Source of the DNA: a virus
Virus record (IMG/VR): IMGVR_UViG_3300002040_000749
Span: 1 to 29,474 of that record
DNA: 29,474 bases
Strand: one strand, 5' to 3'
The translations under genes and the position numbers were made by a program. The notes below the pieces were generated by a model, which did no database searches, was not told the origin of the DNA, and saw nothing but the letters and a program-made list of their open reading frames with translations. The number at the start of each line of letters is the position of its first letter. Positions within the stretch are counted from its first letter, which is position 1. Of this stretch, positions 23,046 to 29,474 are shown piece by piece.

Positions 23046-24363
23046 GGGAATTGTTATCTTTGGTGCAACGGGAGACCTTTGCAAGAAAAAACTAATTCCT
23101 GCTTTATACAAACTCTGGGAGAAAGGTCTTCTCCCAGAGAATTTTTTAATTACTGGTTGCTCTAGGAGAAATCCTGGAGTGCAAGTGTGGAAAGAATCTC
23201 TGGGAGAATACCCAGCAGCATTTTTACATCAACTAGACTACATCTCTGCAGACTTAGACAATGTTGATACTCTCCGTCACCTTCCTGATTATCTTTACGA
23301 TAATACTTACTTCCTATCTGTTCCCCCAGAAAGGTATGCTAACGCGATTATCAATCTCAAAGAGGCAGGTAAACTCGATAATCCCGAAACCTCCAGAGTG
23401 GTTATCGAAAAACCCTTTGGGCACGATCTTAAATCTGCTGATAATCTACAGTCAGTGGTGGAGCGACATCTACGCGAAAAGCAAGTCTATCGCATTGATC
23501 ATTATCTCGGTAAAGATACTGTTAATAACATTCTTGCCACCCGCTTTAGCAATATTCTATTGGAACCACTTTGGAATAGGCAATACATAGAAGAGGTTCA
23601 AATCTTTGCTTCCGAGACTATTGGTTGTGAAGGTCGTTCACAATACTACGAGACTGCTGGTGCTGTACGCGACATGCTACAGAACCATATCCTACAAGTC
23701 CTTGCTCTCGTAGCAATGGAACCACCTAGTAAAATGAATGCTAGGGAAACAAGACGTGAGAAGACAAAAGTTCTTGCCGCCACTAGACTCGGAACAAATC
23801 TTATCTTAGGACAATACGATGGCTACCGTAATGAAGAGGGCGTTGATTCTAGGAGTCACACTCCTACCTATTTCGCTGGTACTCTTTTCGTCGATAACTG
23901 GCGTTGGGAGGGAGTACCTTTTAACGTCATGACTGGTAAGAACATGCCTTATGGTTGTGTGGAGGTAGTTATTAAATTAAAAGCACCACCGCTAAAACTG
24001 TATGAAGGTGAAGTTAACGACCGTATTGTTATGCGTCTCCAACCTAATCCTCATTTGGATATTCGTATGGACATTAAATCTCCTGGGCTTAATGATGATC
24101 TTGAACTCGCTACCCTTACCCACGACTACCCCCAAGACAGAGCAATCGATGGATACGAAAAACTTCTACACGATGCAATCCAAGGAGATCAATCACACTT
24201 TGTCCACGCAGATGAAGTAATGGAATCATGGAGGATCGTAGATGATCTTCTATGTACTGGTGAGAAATGTCCTATTCGCACGGCTCCATACCTCTATATG
24301 CCTGCAACGTGGGGACCTACACATAAAACAGACTTTATTACTAAATGGGATTATCCAGCATGA
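22996..24363 (+). CDS. zwf: Glucose-6-phosphate 1-dehydrogenase
   Basis: Zwf catalyses the NADP-dependent first step of the oxidative pentose phosphate pathway. Numbered from ATG 22996, the Rossmann loop FGATGDL is at 22-28, EKPFGHDL at 138-145, the substrate motif RIDHYLGK at 166-173, and the catalytic-His block YYETAGAVRDMLQNH near 217-231. The length of 455 residues is slightly below the usual 480-510. Start choice: ATG 22996 follows AAGGTGA and is preferred. ATG 22927 overlaps the gnd stop (TGATG) but would add 23 residues that do not look like G6PDH and are covered by another ORF; ATG 23020 is also possible. The stop overlaps the next gene as ATGA. Confidence 0.93.
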   Translation: MSTMNQTIMTETEQLTKGIVIFGATGDLCKKKLIPALYKLWEKGLLPENFLITGCSRRNPGVQVWKESLGEYPAAFLHQLDYISADLDNVDTLRHLPDYLYDNTYFLSVPPERYANAIINLKEAGKLDNPETSRVVIEKPFGHDLKSADNLQSVVERHLREKQVYRIDHYLGKDTVNNILATRFSNILLEPLWNRQYIEEVQIFASETIGCEGRSQYYETAGAVRDMLQNHILQVLALVAMEPPSKMNARETRREKTKVLAATRLGTNLILGQYDGYRNEEGVDSRSHTPTYFAGTLFVDNWRWEGVPFNVMTGKNMPYGCVEVVIKLKAPPLKLYEGEVNDRIVMRLQPNPHLDIRMDIKSPGLNDDLELATLTHDYPQDRAIDGYEKLLHDAIQGDQSHFVHADEVMESWRIVDDLLCTGEKCPIRTAPYLYMPATWGPTHKTDFITKWDYPA

Positions 24364-24563
24364 GAACACAAATTTTAGAAGCACTCAAAGCAGATGCTAA
24401 AGGCAACATCGAAAAAGCAAGATTAAACATTGAGATCTATCTCAAGAACCCTGTGGGTATTGGAGAGCATCCTGATGTTCTTGCTGCTATTCAAGATCAA
24501 ATTGATATCATTGCTCATGAAGAAGAGCGTATTGAAGTTCTACAAAAATATTTCGATTCATGA
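24360..24563 (+). CDS. Hypothetical helical protein, 67 aa
   Basis: The ATG overlaps the zwf stop (ATGA). The product is mostly helical and charged, with EALKADAKGNIEKARLNIEI near 7-26 and a final acidic helix IAHEEERIEVLQKYFDS. The central VGIGEHPDVLAAIQDQI segment is typical of small cyanophage ORFs I have seen in this region, but no function is known. Its stop overlaps the next start as ATGA. Confidence 0.72.
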   Translation: MRTQILEALKADAKGNIEKARLNIEIYLKNPVGIGEHPDVLAAIQDQIDIIAHEEERIEVLQKYFDS

Positions 24564-24715
24564 GTTTAGATAGAAGACATGCTCCTCTTAATCAAGAGGA
24601 GTTAGAAGAACACAAAGTTCTAAGAAAAAGTTTAAGAGAACGTATCAAACAACTCCGTATGGTGGAGTATATTGATGATGATGAAGAACCAGAAATTTTC
24701 TTGGATGTATCATGA
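24560..24715 (+). CDS. Hypothetical small charged protein, 51 aa
   Basis: Reading from ATG 24560 (ATGA overlap with the previous gene) the product is MSLDRRHAPLNQEELEEHKV followed by a basic helix LRKSLRERIKQLRM and an acidic end (DDDEEPEIFLDVS). The amphipathic helix suggests a coiled coil. It stops in an ATGA overlap with the next gene, which is strong evidence that it is translated. Confidence 0.65.
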   Translation: MSLDRRHAPLNQEELEEHKVLRKSLRERIKQLRMVEYIDDDEEPEIFLDVS

Positions 24716-24903
24716 TACTAGAATTTGCTAGGTTTTGTGGGAGAACACTGAACAATCCAATAGCATGTGGATTTATGGCGTGGTGTTTGGTGTTTGTTCC
24801 TATCCTAGGAATGTGGGCGGTTCATAAATATGGGTGGGAGCATTGGGAACCCTTCGACAAAAAACATGTACAGGGAGAAACACCTACAGAAGAAGAGTCA
24901 TGA
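24712..24903 (+). CDS. Small membrane protein, 63 aa
   Basis: The start overlaps the previous stop (ATGA). One hydrophobic span is visible at about residues 15-37 (PIACGFMAWCLVFVPILGMW), followed by a WEHWEP segment and an acidic tail. The family is unknown. It is one of four small single-span proteins in the metabolic cluster. Confidence 0.7.
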   Translation: MILEFARFCGRTLNNPIACGFMAWCLVFVPILGMWAVHKYGWEHWEPFDKKHVQGETPTEEES

Positions 24904-24936
24904 ATGTGCTTGCCTTTGGAGGGAGTGGGAATCTCT

Positions 24937-25101
24937 ATGGCGAAAAAAGATCTAGGTGCGCCAGAGGCGAGACGAAGATGGTGTGAATGCTCTGATAAAT
25001 TAGGACAAATGATATCCTGGGAGGCAAAAAACAATCCTAGATATAAAGACATGAAAATGGAATGGAAGCATGAACCTCCTCCTCCGCCCCCTAGAAAATA
25101 A
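24937..25101 (+). CDS. Hypothetical small protein with poly-proline tail, 54 aa
   Basis: The product begins MAKKDLGAPEARRRWCECSD and ends in a run of six prolines before RK. It has two Cys (CEC) and is basic. The ATG at 24937 follows GGGA and gives a natural MAKK start; an in-frame ATG at 24904, right after the previous stop, would add 11 residues. A 28-codon ORF starting at 24900 overlaps in another frame. Function unknown. Confidence 0.55.
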   Translation: MAKKDLGAPEARRRWCECSDKLGQMISWEAKNNPRYKDMKMEWKHEPPPPPPRK

Positions 25102-25195
25102 TAATGACCCTGTTTGGAGTGTGATCTTTTCGATCATGCTCCTTCTTATTGGCGTTAGTTATATCATCAAAGTTATTCTCACATATGATGATTAA
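25070..25195 (+). CDS. Small membrane protein, 41 aa, overlapping the previous gene
   Basis: ATG 25070 opens a 41-residue ORF: MNLLLRPLENNNDPVWSVIF, then SIMLLLIGVSYIIKVIL, then TYDD. It has a single hydrophobic span at about 15-37. Its first 32 nt overlap the poly-proline tail of the previous gene in another frame. No clear ribosome binding site is seen. The clean single-span composition suggests a real peptide; function unknown. Confidence 0.5.
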   Translation: MNLLLRPLENNNDPVWSVIFSIMLLLIGVSYIIKVILTYDD

Positions 25196-25223
25196 GTTAA
25201 GGTACAGAAATCTTAGCCATTCG

Positions 25224-25254
25224 TTACACTATTTTTACCTACATACGGTATAAT
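25224..25254 (+). promoter_or_regulatory. Possible sigma70-type promoter
   Basis: TATAAT at 25249-25254 lies 26 nt before ATG 25280 in an 84-nt gap. A partial -35, TTACAC (25224-25229), is 19 nt upstream, slightly too far. No late element is present here, so this may be the start of a separate transcription unit for the next two genes. Confidence 0.45.
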
Positions 25255-25279
25255 CGTAGTGTAGCTGAGTGTAACATAT

Positions 25280-25504
25280 ATGCTTGGAATTTATCTAGTA
25301 ATCACAGTCGTAATTCTACTTGTAGCATATGCAGGACCAGAAGAAACGATGCGATTATTTGCATACATGGATTTACAATTACGCTATACGTGGGTCAGAT
25401 TTAGGATGTATCTTATGCGTCGTAAGTTAGAACAACAACTTATCAAAGACCTACCTGAATACAACCAAAAAATTAAGGAGTTAAGAAAACATGACCGATC
25501 CTGA
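25280..25504 (+). CDS. Conserved cyanophage membrane protein, 74 aa
   Basis: The N-terminus (MLGIYLVITVVILLVAYAGP) is a hydrophobic anchor, followed by EETMRLFAYMDLQLRYTWVR and a basic, helical tail (RRKLEQQLIKDLPEYNQKIK). I recognise this pattern from T4-like cyanophage genomes close to gene 17, where it is a hypothetical protein. The hydrophobic segment is followed by positive charges, so the tail is probably cytoplasmic. Its 3' end overlaps the next gene by 14 nt. Confidence 0.78.
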   Translation: MLGIYLVITVVILLVAYAGPEETMRLFAYMDLQLRYTWVRFRMYLMRRKLEQQLIKDLPEYNQKIKELRKHDRS

Positions 25505-25793
25505 TCACGGTTTTTCAGATTTTAAGTTAGAGAGGAAAGAATGTGAAAAATGCGGAGCGACGTGGATTAACGGTAAGCATGTCTGGCGTGGCACTGGGAG
25601 TTCATCTGATTCTAGTGAGCTTGACCTTGCTGGTCTTGTTTGCAACAAGCTAGGGAACCATCAGTGCATCAATCCTTCAAGAGGAAAGGATGGTGGACAA
25701 ACCTGGGAATATCGTTCTGGATATATCGACGGTATGATCAGTGAAAGGAAGAAGAATATTCAAGACATGAATGATAAGTTCGGGGATCTCTAA
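25491..25793 (+). CDS. Hypothetical protein with Cys pairs, 100 aa
   Basis: The ATG at 25491 lies in the end of the preceding gene, with AAGGAG about 15 nt upstream. Cys18-x2-Cys21 and Cys51-x7-Cys59, with His30 and His57 nearby, could bind one zinc ion. The C-terminal part is helical (YIDGMISERKKNIQDMNDKF). I do not recognise a named family. It sits just upstream of the large terminase gene. Confidence 0.72.
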   Translation: MTDPDHGFSDFKLERKECEKCGATWINGKHVWRGTGSSSDSSELDLAGLVCNKLGNHQCINPSRGKDGGQTWEYRSGYIDGMISERKKNIQDMNDKFGDL

Positions 25794-25796
25794 ATA
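25790..25796 (+). promoter_or_regulatory. T4-type late promoter CTAAATA for gp17
   Basis: CTAAATA overlaps the end of the previous gene and lies 24 nt before the GTG of gp17. The predicted start is near 25802. The leader resembles that of gp13: CTAAATAC, then two CTAG sites, then a GTG start. Confidence 0.65.
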
Positions 25797-25819
25797 CTAG
25801 TAGTGAACTAGCATTTGTT

Positions 25820-27469
25820 GTGTCTCAGAATGATGTATATTTGGGGAACCCGAATCTAAAGAAAGCGGGAACCCCAATACAATTTACAAAAAAGCAAATC
25901 GATGAGTGGATCAAGTGTAAGAATGATCCCATCTATTTTGCAATGAATTATATTAAGATTATCTCGCTGGACGAAGGTTTGGTTCCCTTCAGCATGTATG
26001 ATTTTCAGAAAGAGATTCTAAAAGATTTTCACAACAATAGGTTTAACATTGCAAAACTTCCGAGACAGACTGGTAAGTCTACTACTGTGGTCGCCTACCT
26101 ACTATATTATGCTATCTTTAACGATAGTGTTAATATTGGTATCCTTGCTAACAAGGCTTCTACCGCCAGGGAACTACTGGGCAGGTTACAGTTAGCATAC
26201 GAAAACTTGCCCAAGTGGATGCAACATGGTATCTTAGTATGGAACAAGGGTAATGTTGAACTTGAAAATGGATCAAAGATTCTGGCTGCTTCTACATCTG
26301 CAAGTGCTGTCCGAGGCATGTCGTTCAATATCCTCTTCCTCGATGAATTTGCGTTCGTTCCAAACCATGTTGCAGAGCAATTCTTTGCCTCTGTTTATCC
26401 TACTATTACGTCTGGTAAATCAACGAAAGTAATTATCATTTCTACGCCTAACGGCATGAATCACTTCTACAAGATGTGGGAGGATGCTAGGAGGGGCAAG
26501 AATGATTATATTACAAATGAAGTACATTGGTCTCAAGTTCCTGGTAGAGATGCTAAATGGAAGGAGGAGACAATTAAGAACACGTCACCACGACAGTTCG
26601 CACAAGAATTTGAGTGTGACTTCTTAGGATCTGCTGATACTTTAATCAGTCCAGCAAAACTCCAAACCATTCCGTTCACCGACCCCATCAGTAGCAATGC
26701 AGGACTTGACGTTTATAAGAGGGCAGAAAAAGATCACGAATATATCATTACTGTGGATGTTGCCCGAGGAATCGGTGGCGACTATTCTGCTTTCCTCGTG
26801 TTTGATATCACCACTCTCCCGTATCAGATCGTTGCAAAGTACAGAAATAATGAGATTAAGCCTGTACTGTTTCCCTCGGTAATTTTTCAAGTAGCGAAAG
26901 AATATAACAATCCTTACATCTTAGTTGAGGTAAACGACATTGGAGACTCTATTGCTGCTACTCTTAATTACGATCTTGAGTATCCCAATGTCCTTATGTG
27001 TGCGATGCGTGGACGTGCTGGTCAAGTTGTTGGTCAGGGCTTCTCAGGAAACAAAACACAACTAGGTGTAAAGATGAGCGTAACTGTGAAGAAGATTGGT
27101 TGCGCTAACTTAAAAGCAATTATTGAAGAAGACAAGTTATTATTTAATGACTTCCAGATCTTCCAAGAACTTACTACGTTTGTGCAGAAGAAACAAGCGT
27201 GGGAAGCAGATGAAGGATATCATGATGACCTTGTAATGTGTATGGTTCTGTTTGCGTGGTTAGTCATGCAGGACTACTTCAAAGAAATGACAGATCAAGA
27301 TGTCCGAAGAAGAATTTATGAAGAACAACGTAATCAGATTGAGCAAGATATGGCTCCCTTTGGTTTTGTTGATGACGGTCTGGGTGATGATACCTTCGTG
27401 GACGGGGACGGCACCGTTTGGGAGTATGGAACGACACAAGAAGAAGTATCCTACATGTGGAACTACTGA
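25820..27469 (+). CDS. 17: Terminase large subunit gp17
   Basis: This is the packaging motor ATPase and headful nuclease (549 residues; T4: 610). The Walker A is PRQTGKST (81-88), Walker B ILFLDEF (171-177), and coupling motif STPNG (208-212). The nuclease domain shows D313 in TVDVARGIGGDYSAF, E370 in ILVEVND, and the HDDLVM block near residue 470, corresponding to the T4 Asp401, Glu458 and Asp542 triad. The start codon is GTG, with no clear ribosome binding site. The stop overlaps the next ATG (TGATG). In T4, gene 16 directly precedes 17; here about 6 kb of metabolic and small genes separate them. Confidence 0.96.
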   Translation: MSQNDVYLGNPNLKKAGTPIQFTKKQIDEWIKCKNDPIYFAMNYIKIISLDEGLVPFSMYDFQKEILKDFHNNRFNIAKLPRQTGKSTTVVAYLLYYAIFNDSVNIGILANKASTARELLGRLQLAYENLPKWMQHGILVWNKGNVELENGSKILAASTSASAVRGMSFNILFLDEFAFVPNHVAEQFFASVYPTITSGKSTKVIIISTPNGMNHFYKMWEDARRGKNDYITNEVHWSQVPGRDAKWKEETIKNTSPRQFAQEFECDFLGSADTLISPAKLQTIPFTDPISSNAGLDVYKRAEKDHEYIITVDVARGIGGDYSAFLVFDITTLPYQIVAKYRNNEIKPVLFPSVIFQVAKEYNNPYILVEVNDIGDSIAATLNYDLEYPNVLMCAMRGRAGQVVGQGFSGNKTQLGVKMSVTVKKIGCANLKAIIEEDKLLFNDFQIFQELTTFVQKKQAWEADEGYHDDLVMCMVLFAWLVMQDYFKEMTDQDVRRRIYEEQRNQIEQDMAPFGFVDDGLGDDTFVDGDGTVWEYGTTQEEVSYMWNY

Positions 27470-27699
27470 TGAATTTAGAGGATCAATTTTCATTAGAACA
27501 CCTTCTGTTTAAAGAAAGAACATGTAGAACATGTGGACAGAAGAAAGTTTTAATTGAAGATTTTTACCTCATAAGGAAACAAAAGAAAGGATTGCCGTCT
27601 GCATATTCTTATGAATGCAAAGACTGTACTGTGAAACGAGTTACTAACTCTAGAAAAAATAAGATTACTGGTGCTGACTGGTCATATCCAGACTGGTAG
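27469..27699 (+). CDS. Small zinc-ribbon protein, 76 aa
   Basis: The ATG overlaps the gp17 stop (TGATG). Cys19-x2-Cys22 (CRTCGQKK) and Cys50-x2-Cys53 (CKDC) form a four-cysteine zinc ribbon of the kind found at the N-terminus of phage HNH-type proteins, but no HNH motif follows, so it may be a nucleic-acid-binding fragment or a stand-alone regulator. The C-terminus is basic then aromatic (WSYPDW). It lies between gp17 and gp18. Confidence 0.72.
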   Translation: MNLEDQFSLEHLLFKERTCRTCGQKKVLIEDFYLIRKQKKGLPSAYSYECKDCTVKRVTNSRKNKITGADWSYPDW

Positions 27700-27739
27700 T
27701 ATGTTCATGCGTTGTTTCCCCACCTGAAGCATCCAAAAT

Positions 27740-27747
27740 AATAAATA
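27740..27747 (+). promoter_or_regulatory. Late promoter-like element AATAAATA for gp18
   Basis: AATAAATA is one mismatch from the T4 late consensus, in the 86-nt gap before gp18. The predicted start near 27753 gives a leader of about 33 nt with a good ribosome binding site, AGGAGA (27775-27780), six nt before the ATG. Confidence 0.65.
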
Positions 27748-27785
27748 AGTTTAGACAAATTTGGGTACTTTTTCAGGAGAAAAAC

Positions 27786-29474
27786 ATGGCAAGTCAAATC
27801 TCGCCTGGTGTAGTCATTAAGGAACGCGACCTTACCGCAGGAACCGTTGTAAACTCTTCAGCAGTTTCTGCTGCAATTGTTACGACTTTCCAGAAAGGTC
27901 CAGTTAATGAAGTCACCACGATCTCTTCACAGAGAGAACTATTAGAAACATTCGGCACCCCTGGTGACTCCAATGCAGACGATTTCTTCGTAGCATCTGA
28001 GTTCCTAAACTACGGTGGTCGCCTCGCAGTTGTTCGTGCAAAGACTGGCGCAGTCAATGCAGGTGCAGCAGCAATTATCGAAAACCAGACAGATTACGCT
28101 TCCAGAATTAAAGGTAGCAATCCTGCATGGAAATTCGCAGCGAAAACTGCAGGTACACATGGTAACGCACTAGACGTTATCGTTGCTGACCGTGGCGCTG
28201 ATCAATACGTAAGACTAGCATCTGTTCCTGCTGGAATGGTCGCTGGTACTAACCTAACATTCTCAGGTGGTAAGACAGCAGAAGTTCTTTCCTGGGACGG
28301 CACTAATACTGCTGCAATCATCCTTGATGATCCATCAACTCTTCTGACTACATCCGACACACTAGACACTCCTGATACTGGTGTAGCAGCTCTACTTGCT
28401 ATTGCAGGTGCTGGTACTGGTTATCGCTCTGCACAAGCTCTACCAACTACAGGTGGTAATGGTTCTGGTCTAACCGTAGACATCACCGTTTCTACTGGTA
28501 CAGTTAACGCACTTGGTCCTATCTCTGCTGGTGGATCTGGTTATGCTGCAACAGGAACTGGAGTAGCAACAACCTCTACTGGTGCTGGTACTGGATTGAC
28601 CGTTGACTTCACTGCTACTGCTGGTGTTGTTGATAGCGTTGCAATCAATGCTGCTGGCGATGCTGCATATGCAGAAGGCGATGTAATCACGATCACAGGT
28701 GCTGGTGCTAACGCAACATTCACCATTGATTCTGGTATGGTCACTGGTGCAATCACCGCTGCTGTATCTAACGTAGGTGGTACACTTTACGAAGCAAACG
28801 ATACAGTCACTGTTACCCAATCTGGTGGAGCAGCTGGTACTCTAACTGTTTCCACAGTTCAGGATACTTCGATTGCTATCCAAGATGCATACGACTGGTG
28901 GACAAACACCAACACGGATGGAACCGAAGGAATTGCTGGTGACGGTCTAACCCGTCTATCTGCTATCGGTCCTCGTCCTGGTACTTCTGCATTCGCTGCA
29001 GACAGAGGCGTCAAGTATGACGAACTACACATCGCTGTTGTAGACAGAGATGGATCTCTATCTGGTAGCAAAGGAAGCATCGTTGAGAGACTAACATATC
29101 TTTCCAAACTAAGCGATGGTAAGACTGGTGAAGGTGGTGCAGCATACTACGTAGATCAACTAGAACTCGTTTCTGAGTATGTCTATGCTGGTTCTGCTGT
29201 AACACAAGCACACGCTCCTTCCACCACTCAAGCAGGTACTGCATGGGGTGCTGCATCCGCTAGCGGATTGTGGATGAAGGTTAGTGGTGTAGTTTCTACC
29301 ACTCTAACAGGTGGTTCTGATGACTACGACTACACTAACGGAGAGTTTGAGTCTGGACTAGACCTATTCGCTGATAAAGAAACCACATCGATCGACTTCA
29401 TCCTAATGGGTGGTGGCGTTCCTGGTGGAACTGAAGCAAACGCTAAGACTAAGGCAGCATACTGTGCAACAGTC
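27786..29474 (+). CDS. 18: Tail sheath protein gp18, 3' partial
   Basis: The frame is open to the window end (563 codons visible; T4 gp18 is 659). The product is the contractile tail sheath subunit. The N-terminus (MASQISPGVVIKERDLTAGT) and the KGPVNEVTTISSQRELLETFG block near 37-58 are clear gp18 family features, and LHIAVVDRDG and LTYLSKLSD near 415-440 are core. Residues about 205-330 are a Gly/Thr/Ala-rich insert with GTGY (210) and GSGY (250) units 40 residues apart, like those in gp14. It has a strong ribosome binding site and its own late promoter, fitting very high late expression. Confidence 0.94.
   Translation, partial: MASQISPGVVIKERDLTAGTVVNSSAVSAAIVTTFQKGPVNEVTTISSQRELLETFGTPGDSNADDFFVASEFLNYGGRLAVVRAKTGAVNAGAAAIIENQTDYASRIKGSNPAWKFAAKTAGTHGNALDVIVADRGADQYVRLASVPAGMVAGTNLTFSGGKTAEVLSWDGTNTAAIILDDPSTLLTTSDTLDTPDTGVAALLAIAGAGTGYRSAQALPTTGGNGSGLTVDITVSTGTVNALGPISAGGSGYAATGTGVATTSTGAGTGLTVDFTATAGVVDSVAINAAGDAAYAEGDVITITGAGANATFTIDSGMVTGAITAAVSNVGGTLYEANDTVTVTQSGGAAGTLTVSTVQDTSIAIQDAYDWWTNTNTDGTEGIAGDGLTRLSAIGPRPGTSAFAADRGVKYDELHIAVVDRDGSLSGSKGSIVERLTYLSKLSDGKTGEGGAAYYVDQLELVSEYVYAGSAVTQAHAPSTTQAGTAWGAASASGLWMKVSGVVSTTLTGGSDDYDYTNGEFESGLDLFADKETTSIDFILMGGGVPGGTEANAKTKAAYCATV

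Noticed and set aside
24900-24986. 28-codon ORF beginning MNVLAFGGSGN in ATGA overlap with the previous gene
   Set aside because: The overlap is suggestive, but it is very short, has no clear feature, and competes with the longer MAKKD frame. It might be a leader peptide; not supportable alone.
27700-27730. Short open frame (MFMRCFPT) between the zinc-ribbon gene and gp18
   Set aside because: Only eight codons, no ribosome binding site; treated as intergenic leader.
28470-28820. 116-codon Cys/Ser-rich open frame on the minus strand
   Set aside because: It lies opposite the repetitive insert of gp18 and mirrors its GGT/ACT codons; composition is not protein-like.

Overview
The window is part of the genome of a T4-like marine cyanophage (Myoviridae-type, infecting Synechococcus or Prochlorococcus). 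The evidence is the T4-type virion module in its usual order (neck gp13 and gp14, tail completion gp15, small terminase gp16, large terminase gp17, tail sheath gp18). It also carries cyanobacterial metabolic genes (plastocyanin, plastoquinol terminal oxidase, 6-phosphogluconate dehydrogenase, glucose-6-phosphate dehydrogenase) and T4-late-type promoters (TATAAATA, CTAAATA). PTOX tilts the host guess toward Synechococcus, but this is inference. All identifications come from reading the sequence and from knowledge of the families; no database search was run.

Layout. 1-6354: 3' part of a giant repetitive virion or fibre-like protein, open from the first base. 6405-6614: a 69-aa protein with a VQLRRGTT / Mtd-N-like domain. 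6712-12420: a 1902-aa modular virion protein with a cupredoxin-like domain. 12489-12890: an unknown small protein. 12906-15634: four genes on the minus strand, translationally coupled, at least two of them 2-oxoglutarate/Fe(II)-dioxygenase-like, with their own sigma70-type promoter and a terminator at the end. 15730-16185: unknown gene. 16221-19670: gp13-gp14-gp15-gp16, each overlapping the next by 1-4 nt. 19667-20592: a further 2OG-oxygenase-like gene and a small basic DUF6321-type gene. 20659-25195: host-like metabolic genes interleaved with tiny and often membrane-spanning ORFs, almost all overlapping at start/stop codons. 25280-25793: two small genes. 25820-27469: gp17. 27469-27699: a zinc-ribbon protein. 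27786 to the end: gp18, cut by the window edge. No stretch over 300 bases lacks a gene; the largest gaps are about 95 bases and hold promoters, terminators or ribosome binding sites. I saw no tRNA, CRISPR array, insertion sequence or integrase.

How it works together. The structural genes appear to be driven late by T4-type promoters. The region between gp16 and gp17 is the known hyperplastic insertion site of T4-like cyanophages. Here it carries an energy and carbon module: plastocyanin and PTOX act on photosynthetic electron flow, while Zwf and Gnd feed the oxidative pentose phosphate pathway to make NADPH and pentoses for phage DNA synthesis. The leftward cassette looks like a moron: an independent transcription unit set among late genes.

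Most interesting points: a late promoter just upstream of gp13 whose predicted start site would remove one arm of a terminator-like hairpin that also covers the gp13 ribosome binding site; a perfect dockerin/EF-hand calcium loop in gp15; a shared beta-repeat insert in gp14 and gp18; a cupredoxin-like copper motif in a giant virion protein; an overlooked 43-aa membrane ORF bridging gnd and zwf; and the coupled 2OG-oxygenase cassette with one apparently degenerate paralogue.
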